Numbered from the stretch's first letter, positions 16,676 through 24,981 are shown. The stretch is 36,421 bases of DNA from an uncultured Bacteroidota bacterium (GCA_913055825.1 CAJXKB010000025.1:1-36421); one strand, 5' to 3'. Notes: generated by a model from the letters alone, not told the origin. Program-made: numbers and translations.

Positions 16676-17151
16676 TATAGATGCTTTATTTTGTATCCTA
16701 ACTTTTCAAGTTTATCGCTTACAATTGATCTATGGCAAGCTTCCGGCTTTTCTTCAACACAGAATAAAACAACATTACTTGCAGCAACTTCATCCAGTTT
16801 GTCCAAAAAAGCATTAAAATCAAAGTTGCTTAATATTCTGTCTTTGTAGGCTATCGTAAAGGCCTTTCCTAATTTATCTCTATCACGTTTTAAAACACCT
16901 TCTTGTGCATCCGCTTCTTTTTGTAATTCTCTAATTTCTTTTGTTGGTGCAAGGTCAATAATGTGAGCATATTTAATATCAAGTTCATTTAACCTTTGTT
17001 GCAATCTATTGCTATTTACAAAAGCATATTTTGAACCCCTGACACCTCTACGTTGACGTATATCACAAAAAGTATCTATATTATTATCAATTAATTTCTG
17101 AAAATATTCTTGTTCTGTTGAACCATAAACTCCTATTGTAAAAAAATTCAT
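16675..17151 (-). CDS. DUF488 family protein (second copy of the cassette)
   Basis: This 158-residue protein shows the DUF488 hallmarks. The N-terminal strand is TIGVYGSTEQEYFQKLIDNN, then FCDIRQRRGVRGSKYAF with the conserved DIR. The C-terminal motif is VLFCVEEKPEACHRSIV, with a conserved Cys and the CHR triad. DUF488 proteins have no settled biochemical function; the conserved Cys, Asp-Arg and Cys-His-Arg motifs look like an active site. It is clearly divergent from the neighbouring DUF488 gene, so the pair is not a recent duplication. It lies 8 bp after that gene and overlaps the downstream gene by one base. Confidence 0.88.
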   Translation of the reverse strand: MNFFTIGVYGSTEQEYFQKLIDNNIDTFCDIRQRRGVRGSKYAFVNSNRLQQRLNELDIKYAHIIDLAPTKEIRELQKEADAQEGVLKRDRDKLGKAFTIAYKDRILSNFDFNAFLDKLDEVAASNVVLFCVEEKPEACHRSIVSDKLEKLGYKIKHL

Positions 17152-17159
17152 AAAGCGTC

Positions 17160-17726
17160 TTATTTATATTTTTTTCTTGAACCAAAAGACAATTCTTCTC
17201 CAAATAGATTAACAGTTCCATTTGGTGCGACAATTGACATTACATCTTTTTGGTCTTTAATAATTAATTTTTTTTGTTTGTTTTTTGTTCTTGTAATATG
17301 GTTAAGGTTAATACCAATTTTGATTAATTCTTCTCCAATAAGTTTGGTTCTATGACATTCTTCGGGTTTGCTTTCACTACACATTATGGCTACTTTAATT
17401 TTTTTTTGATTTGCCATTACAAGTCTTTGTAGACCTTTCTTAAAAAAATCTTTTTCTTTTAGTTTATCATAATCAACATGTCCATTTGTATAACAAGAGG
17501 TGTCATCAGGCAATCCACCAAGAACATCTCCCATGAATGCATATGTAATACCATTTCTTAAAAGCGAAAACTTTAATGCATTTTGATTGAAATGTGGACT
17601 ATATTTTGAATATGGCTTTGACCTAATATCAATCAAGTAGTCAATATTAAAATGCTTTAACTCCTCAATAAAAGTTTCAATACTCTTGTTTCCATGTCCT
17701 ATTGAATATAATGTCGACTTATCCAT
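17160..17726 (-). CDS. DUF488 family protein (first gene of the cassette)
   Basis: This is a 188-residue protein starting at the ATG at 17726 (MDKSTLYSIGHGN); the open frame upstream crosses the promoter and is not used. Family motifs are YSIGHGNKSIETFIEEL, YLIDIRSKPYSKYSPHFN and AIMCSESKPEECHRTKLIGE. A C-terminal tail of about 50 residues ends in FGEELSFGSRKKYK and carries PNGTVNLFGEEL, a short motif also seen at the end of other DUF488 proteins. The function is unknown. It is the first gene of the cassette and sits 4 nt behind a -7 box. Confidence 0.88.
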   Translation of the reverse strand: MDKSTLYSIGHGNKSIETFIEELKHFNIDYLIDIRSKPYSKYSPHFNQNALKFSLLRNGITYAFMGDVLGGLPDDTSCYTNGHVDYDKLKEKDFFKKGLQRLVMANQKKIKVAIMCSESKPEECHRTKLIGEELIKIGINLNHITRTKNKQKKLIIKDQKDVMSIVAPNGTVNLFGEELSFGSRKKYK

Positions 17727-17730
17727 ATTA

Positions 17731-17738
17731 CAAATATA
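17731..17738 (-). promoter_or_regulatory. Candidate -7 box for the DUF488 cassette
   Basis: The minus strand reads TATATTTG (TAnnTTTG), ending 4 nt before the ATG at 17726. It lies inside the inverted repeats, so the cassette would carry its own promoter. Confidence 0.5.
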
Positions 17739-17807
17739 ATTTATATTATGTATTTGGTTTTTTATGCACCCCAACTATGCTATAGAAACGTTAATTCTGG
17801 CAAAAAA

Positions 17808-19010
17808 TTATGATTTGAGCATTTCTTTAGCAAATGCTGTGCCATATTCCTCCGCTCGTTGTAAATCTTTCTCTGTGGGTGAAAATTTAATAAAAACACC
17901 TTCCTCAAAAAAATTAAACTTTAGCGATCTCAGATTCTGCTCAAGCATCTTCCTGTTCTCGCCACTCCATCCATATGAGCCAAATGCTCCGGCTATTTTT
18001 CCATGATCGCGATAGGGATTGACAACCGCGAACAATCGATAAATGGGCAATAAAATATTTTGATTAATGGTGGGACTTCCTACAATTATGGCATTACTTT
18101 GCGTAAGTTTCATTTCGAGTTCTCCCAGCGGGCTATGCTCAATATCCATTAATTCTACATCAAAATCACCTGCACGCCGAATTCCGCGGGCAATGGCCCC
18201 GGCGATAACACCGGTTTTGTGATAAGCTGACACATAGGGAATAAACACCTTGTTTTTAGCGGGCTGCTTCAGGTATTTTTCGGCCCACATTCGGGTAAGG
18301 TCCATATACTGTTTCCAGTTTGATCTCAATATAGGGCCATGTCCGGGACAAATAGCCGCAATTTCCAACGGCTCAATTTTATCCAGTGCCCGAATCATAA
18401 AGCGGCTGAACGGCTTAATAATTACATCAAAATAATAGCGAAAAGCCACACTGAAATCATCCACTTCATCATCAAACATCCGCTCATCGGCAAAATGACA
18501 ACCAAATGAATCACAGGTAAATAAAAGTTTCTCGTCTTCAAGATAAGTGTACATCGTGTCAGGCCAATGCAGGTTGGGAGCCGATATAAAACGCAGTGTT
18601 TTATTGCCCAAATTCAACGTATGCCCGTCTTTAACAGCGATAGAATCAAAATCGGTACCGACTATATCTTTGAGGTATTTTATTGCCACAGAGGTAGCCA
18701 CCACTTTTGCTTTAGGTGCAATTTTCAAAAGATTTTTCAGGTTACCCGAATGATCCGGTTCGGTATGATTCATAACGATATACTCAATTTCAGCCGGATC
18801 GGTAACCGAACGTATTTTTTGCTCATAGGTTTCCCAAAAAGTTTCTTTTGAAGTGTCGATGATGGTTTTTTTATCAGCATTGATAAAATAAGAATTATAA
18901 GTGGAACCGAAGTCGGTTGTCATTACCACATCAAAAGTGACCAAATCGTAATCCAGTATCCCAATCCATTTCACATCGGGGCTAAGATTTAATATTTCGT
19001 TTTTTTTCAT
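17808..19010 (-). CDS. Flavodiiron protein (FprA family, O2/NO reductase)
   Basis: This 400-residue cytosolic enzyme reduces O2 to water or NO to N2O and protects anaerobes. An N-terminal metallo-beta-lactamase-like domain holds the diiron ligands in NHTEPDHSGN (H82, E84, D86, H87), H148 in PNLHWPDT, D167 in FTCDSFG, and a late histidine in CPGHGPI. The C-terminal half is a flavodoxin domain with the FMN-loop region VFIPYVSAYHKTGVIA and the later VGSPTINQN. The length is typical of two-domain FDPs; there is no rubredoxin or flavin reductase extension, so a separate electron donor is needed. The ATG at 19010 (MKKNEILNL) is preferred over a GTG nine bases upstream. Confidence 0.95.
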   Translation of the reverse strand: MKKNEILNLSPDVKWIGILDYDLVTFDVVMTTDFGSTYNSYFINADKKTIIDTSKETFWETYEQKIRSVTDPAEIEYIVMNHTEPDHSGNLKNLLKIAPKAKVVATSVAIKYLKDIVGTDFDSIAVKDGHTLNLGNKTLRFISAPNLHWPDTMYTYLEDEKLLFTCDSFGCHFADERMFDDEVDDFSVAFRYYFDVIIKPFSRFMIRALDKIEPLEIAAICPGHGPILRSNWKQYMDLTRMWAEKYLKQPAKNKVFIPYVSAYHKTGVIAGAIARGIRRAGDFDVELMDIEHSPLGELEMKLTQSNAIIVGSPTINQNILLPIYRLFAVVNPYRDHGKIAGAFGSYGWSGENRKMLEQNLRSLKFNFFEEGVFIKFSPTEKDLQRAEEYGTAFAKEMLKS

Positions 19011-19033
19011 TAAAAGCACATTTTTTATAGGTA

Positions 19034-19041
19034 CAAAGATA
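19034..19041 (-). promoter_or_regulatory. Candidate -7 box for the flavodiiron gene
   Basis: The minus strand reads TATCTTTG (TAnnTTTG), 23 nt before the ATG at 19010 and inside the 118-bp gap after parC. No -33 TTTG is evident. Confidence 0.45.
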
Positions 19042-19128
19042 CAAAACCACAGGGTTGCTGTAGTTAAAAATCAGTTATTTTAACAGAAATTAAACTTTCA
19101 AAGAAATGAAGCTGTCGGATATAAGGTC

Positions 19129-21837
19129 TTAAAATAACTCCATTTGTCCCTTCTCGTCATCAGGTTTATCGACATTGGAATCAGAAGTATTTGATCCCTG
19201 CTTATTTTTGATTTCCACAGTAGCTTCATTTTGCTTTTCAGCAACGGTATCTTCATCAGTAACAAAGTTTCCCGGTTCCTCTGCCTGAGGGTTCAACGGC
19301 AGGGGGTCAATCAGTTTAATTTTTTTCACCTCTTTGTTTGACAATCGTTTACCTTTAGCAAGATAGCCTTTAATTCCAATAAAATCGGCCAGTGGGACCA
19401 CTTCAAAGATTACTTCATTGTTTGCTTTGCCTTTAATCTCCAATTCAATTCGTGGCAAATGATCAAATGAAAACAAAATCAGTTTAGACCCTTTAGTATC
19501 AGGTATAAAAGCATATTTTTTATTAACTGCGCTGTCTTTATCCAGCTGAAAGCGCTTAGCATAAAATTTTTCCTGTTGTCCGTCGAAATAGACCGCGCTA
19601 ACGATTTGATCGGGATTAAATTTACTGATATGAATCATCTCGTCATCAAAATGAGTAGATAAATCAAAAGTCGTCAATTTGATTTCTCCCGAAGATAAAA
19701 GGGTAAATATTTTATCATTCCCCTTAAAAGCTCCGAGATAAAGTCCTCTTTCCTCGGTATTTAATCGTCTTATTGTATCGTCGTACCAAATATCCAGTGC
19801 ACCAAGTGTACTGACGCCGTCTTCACGTTTACTGATAGATTTGATAGCGGTTTTACTAATAATATTTCCCTTTGACGCACGGCCTTTAATAGCAAGGCTG
19901 CTAAAATCAAAATCGAAAGCAGTTTTCTTCATCTTAGGACGCGGGCGTAAGCTAACGTGAACTACTTCGGCTTCCCCGTTGGGGTTGGCAGTAAAATAGA
20001 CCACTTTTGAATCAGGCGTTCCTTTTGTGAGTACATATTCTTTATCGCGGGTAACTCCTTTAACAGGAAACCTTTTTACATAATATTTTCCCAAACGGCC
20101 ATCCCGGTAGATCATATTGTAAATGGTACGCTCGTCATTTTTTGTAAAAACATCGATATGGATAACGTCTTTTCCCACAAAAACTTTAGGTACAACTTTA
20201 GTAACGATAAAAGTGCCGTCATTGCGAAATATTATCATATCATCAATATCAGAACATTCGGTTACATACTCATCTTTTTTTAGAGAAGTTCCTGCAAAGC
20301 CTTCTTCGCGATTGACGTATAATTTTTGATTGGCGACGGCAACGGCTGCTGCCTGGATTGTGTCAAAATTTCGAATTTCGGTACGGCGTTCGCGGCCTTT
20401 CCCGTATTTCTTTTTGATGTGCCTGAAATAGTTGATGGCATAATCGGTCAAATGAGCCAAATGATTTTTAACCTCTTCCATTTCTTCTTCGACTTTCCGG
20501 ATTTGGTCTTCGGCTTTGAAAGCATTGTATTTTGAGATACGTTTGATTTTGATTTCGGTAAGCCGTATCAGATCATCTTTGGTAACTTCACGTCTCAGTA
20601 ATTTTTTAAACGGGCCGAGGCCTTCGTCGATAGTTGAAAGCACACATTTCCAGGTTTCACACTTTTCGATAAGTAAATAAATACGGTTTTCGATAAATAT
20701 CTTTTCCAACGAAGAATTATGCCACAGGTCGTTCAGCTCGTCCAAACGAATCTCCAGTTCCTTTTTCAGCAGGCCCAGGGTCTGGTCAGTGTTGGCACGC
20801 AATATTTCCTTTACCGAAATAAACTGGGGACGGTCATTCAAAATCACACACGCATTGGGCGAAACGGACACTTCACAATTAGTAAAGGCATAAAGGGCAT
20901 CAATGGTTTGATCGGGTGAGACATTATTGGCGAGATAAATCACAATCTCAACATGTTCGGCCGTATTGTCATCAATCTTTTTAATACGTATTTTTCCCTT
21001 GTCATTGGCGGATACAATCGAGTCGATGAGAGATGAAGTAGTTGTGGTAAAAGGTATTTCAGTAATAACAAGGGTCTTTTTATCCCGTTGGGATATTTTA
21101 GCGCGCACGCGGACTTTACCACCCCTGAGTCCTTCATTATATTTTGAAAAGTCTGCCAGCCCGCCGGTCAGGAAATCAGGGAAAAGGTCGAAATCTTTAC
21201 CCTGAAGATGCCGGATTGACGCATCAATAAGCTCATTGAAATTGTGGGGTAAAATTTTAGAAGCTAATCCTACGGCAATACCTTCCACTCCTTGCACAAG
21301 TAATAGAGGGAACTTAACGGGAAGGGTTACCGGCTCTTTGTTCCGGCCATCATAAGACGTTTTCCATTGTGTTGTTTTTGGGTTAAAAACCACCTCTTTG
21401 GCGAAGGCCGAAAGGCGTGCTTCGATGTATCGGGGTGCAGCTGCACTATCGCCTGTAAGTGTATTTCCCCAGTTTCCCTGAGTCTCAATAAGCAGTTCTT
21501 TTTGACCAAGTTGCACCAAAGCGTCGCCAATAGAAGCATCACCATGGGGGTGAAACTGCATGGTATGGCCGATGATGTTGGCAACCTTATTGAAACGACC
21601 GTCATCAAGCCGGCTCATGGCATGGAGGATGCGTCGCTGAACCGGCTTAAGCCCGTCCAGTGCTTCAGGCACTGCCCGTTCCAGGATTACATAAGAAGCA
21701 TAATCGAGAAACCAGTTTTCATACATACCCCGAAGATGCAATTGACGATGCTCTTCACCTGATTGTTCTCCGGTTTTATCTTCCGTTTTTTGCTCTTCTT
21801 CTCCTTCGTGTTTATTCAAATCTTCCATACCATTCAT
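19129..21837 (-). CDS. parC: DNA topoisomerase IV subunit A (ParC, GyrA family)
   Basis: This is the 902-residue catalytic A subunit, which breaks and rejoins DNA to decatenate chromosomes. An acidic N-terminal tail (about 1-32) precedes the conserved core. The core has DGLKPVQRRILHAM, NIIGHTMQFHPHGD, and the active-site tyrosine Y137 in AAAPRYIEARL. A coiled-coil tower and a beta-pinwheel C-terminal domain follow. The Bacteroidota ParC look is strong, for example YENWFLDYASYVILERAVP near the start and a charged, low-complexity C-terminus ending GQMELF. The canonical GyrA-box was not found, which favours ParC over GyrA. The start is the ATG at 21837, or the one at 21828. parE is not adjacent. 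Confidence 0.92.
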   Translation of the reverse strand: MNGMEDLNKHEGEEEQKTEDKTGEQSGEEHRQLHLRGMYENWFLDYASYVILERAVPEALDGLKPVQRRILHAMSRLDDGRFNKVANIIGHTMQFHPHGDASIGDALVQLGQKELLIETQGNWGNTLTGDSAAAPRYIEARLSAFAKEVVFNPKTTQWKTSYDGRNKEPVTLPVKFPLLLVQGVEGIAVGLASKILPHNFNELIDASIRHLQGKDFDLFPDFLTGGLADFSKYNEGLRGGKVRVRAKISQRDKKTLVITEIPFTTTTSSLIDSIVSANDKGKIRIKKIDDNTAEHVEIVIYLANNVSPDQTIDALYAFTNCEVSVSPNACVILNDRPQFISVKEILRANTDQTLGLLKKELEIRLDELNDLWHNSSLEKIFIENRIYLLIEKCETWKCVLSTIDEGLGPFKKLLRREVTKDDLIRLTEIKIKRISKYNAFKAEDQIRKVEEEMEEVKNHLAHLTDYAINYFRHIKKKYGKGRERRTEIRNFDTIQAAAVAVANQKLYVNREEGFAGTSLKKDEYVTECSDIDDMIIFRNDGTFIVTKVVPKVFVGKDVIHIDVFTKNDERTIYNMIYRDGRLGKYYVKRFPVKGVTRDKEYVLTKGTPDSKVVYFTANPNGEAEVVHVSLRPRPKMKKTAFDFDFSSLAIKGRASKGNIISKTAIKSISKREDGVSTLGALDIWYDDTIRRLNTEERGLYLGAFKGNDKIFTLLSSGEIKLTTFDLSTHFDDEMIHISKFNPDQIVSAVYFDGQQEKFYAKRFQLDKDSAVNKKYAFIPDTKGSKLILFSFDHLPRIELEIKGKANNEVIFEVVPLADFIGIKGYLAKGKRLSNKEVKKIKLIDPLPLNPQAEEPGNFVTDEDTVAEKQNEATVEIKNKQGSNTSDSNVDKPDDEKGQMELF

Positions 21838-22053
21838 AAAATAATTCGGTTGAAACCGTACCGGCCGCAACTCGGGACAAAACAATAAAAAACAATTTGC
21901 CACAGGGCCGCTTAAACTTTAAAGCTGCGAATATAAGAAAACGCGTTAAAAATATCTTCACTTTTAGCGGGGCTGTTGATAACTTCCGGATAAGGATAGC
22001 TCTTCAATTGTATCATCGGAATGGGTTAGAAGCACAAAAAGAGGGTAAAAGCT

Positions 22054-22092
22054 AAAAAAAACGCCCCAACCAAAGGAAAGGGCGTTTTTTTT
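22054..22092 (-). terminator. Rho-independent terminator of gdhA
   Basis: A strong stem, ACGCCC (22061-22066) with GGGCGT (22080-22085), is flanked by an A-tract and a T-tract that pair further and give a T-run in either direction. It lies 19 bp after the gdhA stop. No plus-strand gene needs it, so it serves gdhA and insulates the downstream parC. Confidence 0.9.
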
Positions 22093-22111
22093 ACCATTAT
22101 AAAGTTTACAA

Positions 22112-23449
22112 TTAAATCACACCCTGATCGAGCATAGCGTTGGCTACTTTAAGGAAACCTGCTATATTGGCACCTTTTACATAATTGATGTAACCATCTT
22201 CTTCGGTTCCGTACTTAACAGCAGCTTCATGAATGGAAGTCATAATCTGATGCAATTTGGCATCTACTTCCTCTGCTGACCAGTTAAGTTTCATAGAATT
22301 TTGGGTCATTTCAAGACCTGAAACAGCCACGCCACCGGCGTTAACTGCTTTACCGGGACCAAATGGGATTTTGTTATTGTGGAAAGCCTTAACAGCTTCA
22401 GGTGTACAACCCATGTTTGAAACTTCAGCAACAGCCTGCACACCGTTTTTAATCAGGTTAGCAGCATCTTCACCGTTCAGTTCATTCTGAGTGGCACAAG
22501 GCATGGCAATATCACATTTAACTTCCCAAGGATGTTTTCCGGGGACGAAAGTAGCTTCGGGAAATTCTTCTGCATAAGGCGCAACAATATCCTGATTTGA
22601 AGCACGGAGCTCAAGCAAATAATCTACTTTTTCACCGGAAATCCCTTCAGGATCATAAACATAACCGTCAGGGCCTGAAATAGTAACCACTTTGGCACCT
22701 AATTCATTAAGCTTAAGAGCAACACCCCAGGCTACATTACCAAAACCTGAAATAGTAACCGTTTTCCCTTCAAAACTATCTCCTTTGGTTTTCAGCATTT
22801 CCTTTGTAAAATATACACCGCCAAAACCGGTAGCTTCCGGACGAACCAGGCTGCCGCCCCATCCAAGGCCTTTACCGGTTAAAACACCTGTATTTTCACG
22901 GGCAAGTTTTTTATACATGCCAAAAAGATATCCGATTTCTTTTCCGCCTACACCGATATCACCGGCCGGAACATCAGTTTCGGGACCGATAAGTTTCCAG
23001 AGCTCCAGCATAAAAGCCTGGCAAAAACGCATAATTTCATTATCCGATTTTCCTTTGGGGTTAAAGTCGGAACCACCTTTTGCACCGCCCATTGGCAAGG
23101 TTGTTAACGAATTTTTGAAAATTTGCTCAAAACCGAGGAACTTCAAAATACTCAGGTTCACACTGGGGTGCAAACGCAAACCGCCTTTGTACGGGCCAAT
23201 GGCATTGTTAAACTGAACACGGTAACCCAGGTTTACCTGAACATCACCATTATCATCCAACCATGATACCTTAAACATCAGTATCCGGTCTGGCTCGACC
23301 AATCGTTCAATAATTTTTGCAGAATCAAACTGCGGATTTTCATTTACCACTTCATTAATTGATTCGAGCACTTCGCGAACAGCTTGAAGGTACTCTGACT
23401 CACCCGGATGTTTTTTTTCCAGGTCGTTCATAATATTGTTAAGGTTCAT
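22112..23449 (-). CDS. gdhA: NADP-type glutamate dehydrogenase
   Basis: This 445-residue hexameric enzyme interconverts 2-oxoglutarate plus ammonia and glutamate, assimilating nitrogen in the cytosol. The substrate pocket is visible in YRVQFNNAIGPYKGGLRLHP and in LPMGGAKGGSDFNP, which carries the catalytic lysine (K124). PAGDIGVGGKEIGYLFG follows. The dinucleotide-binding fold shows GFGNVAWG. The length and N-terminus match the short bacterial NADP-dependent group. The start at 23449 (MNLNNIMND) fits that group. The 325-bp upstream region holds its -7 box about 100 nt away, leaving a long untranslated leader. A terminator follows directly. Confidence 0.96.
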   Translation of the reverse strand: MNLNNIMNDLEKKHPGESEYLQAVREVLESINEVVNENPQFDSAKIIERLVEPDRILMFKVSWLDDNGDVQVNLGYRVQFNNAIGPYKGGLRLHPSVNLSILKFLGFEQIFKNSLTTLPMGGAKGGSDFNPKGKSDNEIMRFCQAFMLELWKLIGPETDVPAGDIGVGGKEIGYLFGMYKKLARENTGVLTGKGLGWGGSLVRPEATGFGGVYFTKEMLKTKGDSFEGKTVTISGFGNVAWGVALKLNELGAKVVTISGPDGYVYDPEGISGEKVDYLLELRASNQDIVAPYAEEFPEATFVPGKHPWEVKCDIAMPCATQNELNGEDAANLIKNGVQAVAEVSNMGCTPEAVKAFHNNKIPFGPGKAVNAGGVAVSGLEMTQNSMKLNWSAEEVDAKLHQIMTSIHEAAVKYGTEEDGYINYVKGANIAGFLKVANAMLDQGVI

Positions 23450-23551
23450 GGCCTTGTAAATTTGTTAATTTTAAATTATGTTATCCATCAAATTATCTTG
23501 ATTTCAGGGGGCAAAATTACTGCTTAATCCAACGTTCGTACGATTTCGTTA

Positions 23552-23559
23552 CAAAGATA
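23552..23559 (-). promoter_or_regulatory. Candidate -7 box for gdhA
   Basis: The minus strand reads TATCTTTG within ATTATCTTTGTAAC, shared with the upp promoter. A TTTAG 18 nt upstream could be a weak -33. The predicted 5' leader is about 100 nt. The rest of the gene-free stretch 23450-23774 is AT-rich and otherwise holds only the divergent glycosylase promoter. Confidence 0.5.
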
Positions 23560-23711
23560 ATGTATTTTTAACCATTCTAAATTATATTTGATATGTATTA
23601 ACAAATCATTGATTAACAGATTTATATATATGTTTACTGCGATTATTTTTATATTGAGAAATCATCCTGAAAAGGGGATTTTACAAAAACAGTAAAATCA
23701 TTAGCCGGCTT

Positions 23712-23750
23712 TACGTAATTTACGTAGCATTGATTTACCCTTTATATTTG
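23712..23750 (+). promoter_or_regulatory. Promoter with an overlapping palindrome before the glycosylase gene
   Basis: TATATTTG (23743-23750) is an exact TAnnTTTG box 24 nt before the ATG. About 20 nt upstream, a TTTA at 23719-23722 sits in the -33 place. That element lies inside a perfect inverted repeat, TACGTAA-T-TTACGTA (23712-23726), the geometry of an operator that could block the polymerase. No regulator gene is nearby. Confidence 0.45.
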
Positions 23751-23774
23751 CATTAAAACTAAAAGCAGAAATCG

Positions 23775-24443
23775 ATGACATTTGATGAAAAAATAATACA
23801 ATTTTACCAGAAACTAAAGTTACCCACACACTTTTACGACAATGTGGAAATCCTCAATCCTTATCAAAATCAGGAGACCATTGCCGCCTGCAAAGCCTTT
23901 TACAATAAGTTTTATCACGACCAAAAAGTGAGACGGATAATTTTGGGAATCAATCCCGGACGATTTGGTGCAGGCATCACCGGCATTCCGTTTACCGATC
24001 CTGTCCGCCTTGCAACAGATTGTGGTATTAGCAATACTTTTGACAAAAAACCGGAACTTTCATCACAGTTTATCTATCTCCTAATAAACTCGATGGGAGG
24101 TCCTAAAATCTTCTATCAACATTATTACATAGGCGCCGTAAGCCCACTGGGTTTTGTGAAAAACGGAAAAAATTTTAACTATTACGATGATAAAACTTTT
24201 GAACGAAAGCTTAAACCTTTTATTGTAAGAACATTGATTGAACAGATTGCATTGGGGGTTAGTACCGATAAATGCTACTGTTTGGGACAAGGTAAAAATT
24301 ATGAATACCTAAAGTTACTCAATTCCGAACTCCAAATATTCGGTGAAATCATACCCCTTCCCCACCCAAGATGGATTATGCAGTATCGTCGAAAACAATT
24401 GGAATCGCATCTCCAAAAAATCAGCATATTGCTGAGCGTTTAA
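23775..24443 (+). CDS. SMUG2-type uracil-DNA glycosylase family protein
   Basis: This 222-residue protein is a predicted base-excision DNA glycosylase. The first UDG-superfamily motif is RRIILGINPGRFGAGITG (about 53-70) followed by IPFTDP, which fits the SMUG-like GINPG pattern. The second motif is PLPHPRW (H197), corresponding to the catalytic HPSPR loop. The length fits the SMUG2/DUF4918 group common in Bacteroidota. It would remove uracil or another damaged base from DNA. The gene stands alone, divergent from gdhA. The intergenic stretch before the thioredoxin gene shows no T-run hairpin, so some read-through is possible. Confidence 0.85.
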   Translation: MTFDEKIIQFYQKLKLPTHFYDNVEILNPYQNQETIAACKAFYNKFYHDQKVRRIILGINPGRFGAGITGIPFTDPVRLATDCGISNTFDKKPELSSQFIYLLINSMGGPKIFYQHYYIGAVSPLGFVKNGKNFNYYDDKTFERKLKPFIVRTLIEQIALGVSTDKCYCLGQGKNYEYLKLLNSELQIFGEIIPLPHPRWIMQYRRKQLESHLQKISILLSV

Positions 24444-24633
24444 CACAGGTTACATAGGTTCATCTATCAAATGAAATATTGTCAGGTTTAAAAAACGGTT
24501 TTTCGGGTTGTCTTATATTTATTTTTTTATATGTGTTGACTTATAATTCGATTAATTGTGAAGCCATTAATAACAAGGTGCCATGGCACAGTTTCTGTTT
24601 ACGGCATCAACATTTACATTAAATTTAAATAAA

Positions 24634-24981
24634 ATGGTACTACCTACAAATTTAAAGCACGTTGCTTCGGCAGCGGAATTAAAACAGTTGCTGAATGATC
24701 ATGAAAATGTTATGGTATGTTGTGGCCGTATGGGGCCCATGTGCGTGCCGGTTTATGATGTGATGGAAGATTTACAGGACGAATATCCCCATGTGGAATT
24801 CAGGGATATGCTTTTCGACAATCCTGAAGCAGGGATTATCCGTGAGCTTCCCGAGTGTCGTGGTTTTATGGGGCTTCCTTTCACAGTATATTACAAAAAC
24901 GGAAAAGTGGTCAAAGCCACCAGCAGCATCCAGAATCGCGATCAAATAACCGCAATTTTGGATAAAGAATTTCAAAAATAA
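24634..24981 (+). CDS. Atypical thioredoxin-like protein paired with trxB
   Basis: This 115-residue protein has a thioredoxin fold with an unusual active site. Instead of WCGPC it has MVCCGRMGPMCVPV, with C29, C30 and C37 around the end of the second strand, so the dithiol is rearranged (CxxxxxxC from C30 to C37). The cis-proline loop is kept (GLPFTVYYKNGKVV, P82), and a further cysteine, C75, lies in ELPECRGFMG. I start at the ATG at 24634 because the thioredoxin core begins there. An ATG at 24583 adds 17 residues without fold similarity, although a weak AAGGTG precedes it. trxB follows after 18 bp on the same strand, so the two very likely act together. Confidence 0.75.
   Translation: MVLPTNLKHVASAAELKQLLNDHENVMVCCGRMGPMCVPVYDVMEDLQDEYPHVEFRDMLFDNPEAGIIRELPECRGFMGLPFTVYYKNGKVVKATSSIQNRDQITAILDKEFQK

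Larger units (their letters stand above)
15984..17775. mobile_element. AT-rich three-gene cassette bounded by 10-bp inverted repeats
   Basis: GTTGGGGTGC at 15984-15993 is matched exactly by its reverse complement GCACCCCAAC at 17766-17775. The two copies lie 13 bp beyond the last stop and 39 bp before the first start of the cassette. Inside are three tightly packed minus-strand genes (two DUF488 proteins and a dual-OB-like protein) with their own -7 box. The interior is visibly more AT-rich than the flanking genes. No transposase or integrase and no clear target-site duplication are present. A passively mobilised cassette is inferred. Confidence 0.5.

Noticed and set aside
15984-17775. Inverted repeats read as integron attC sites
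   Set aside because: GTTGGGG does not fit GTTRRRY at its last base. No attC-like paired sites or integrase are visible, and the cassette has its own promoter.
19129-21837. Calling this gene gyrA
   Set aside because: No GyrA-box was found in the C-terminal domain, and the N-terminal and core sequences match Bacteroidota ParC. A small chance of misassignment remains because parE is not adjacent.
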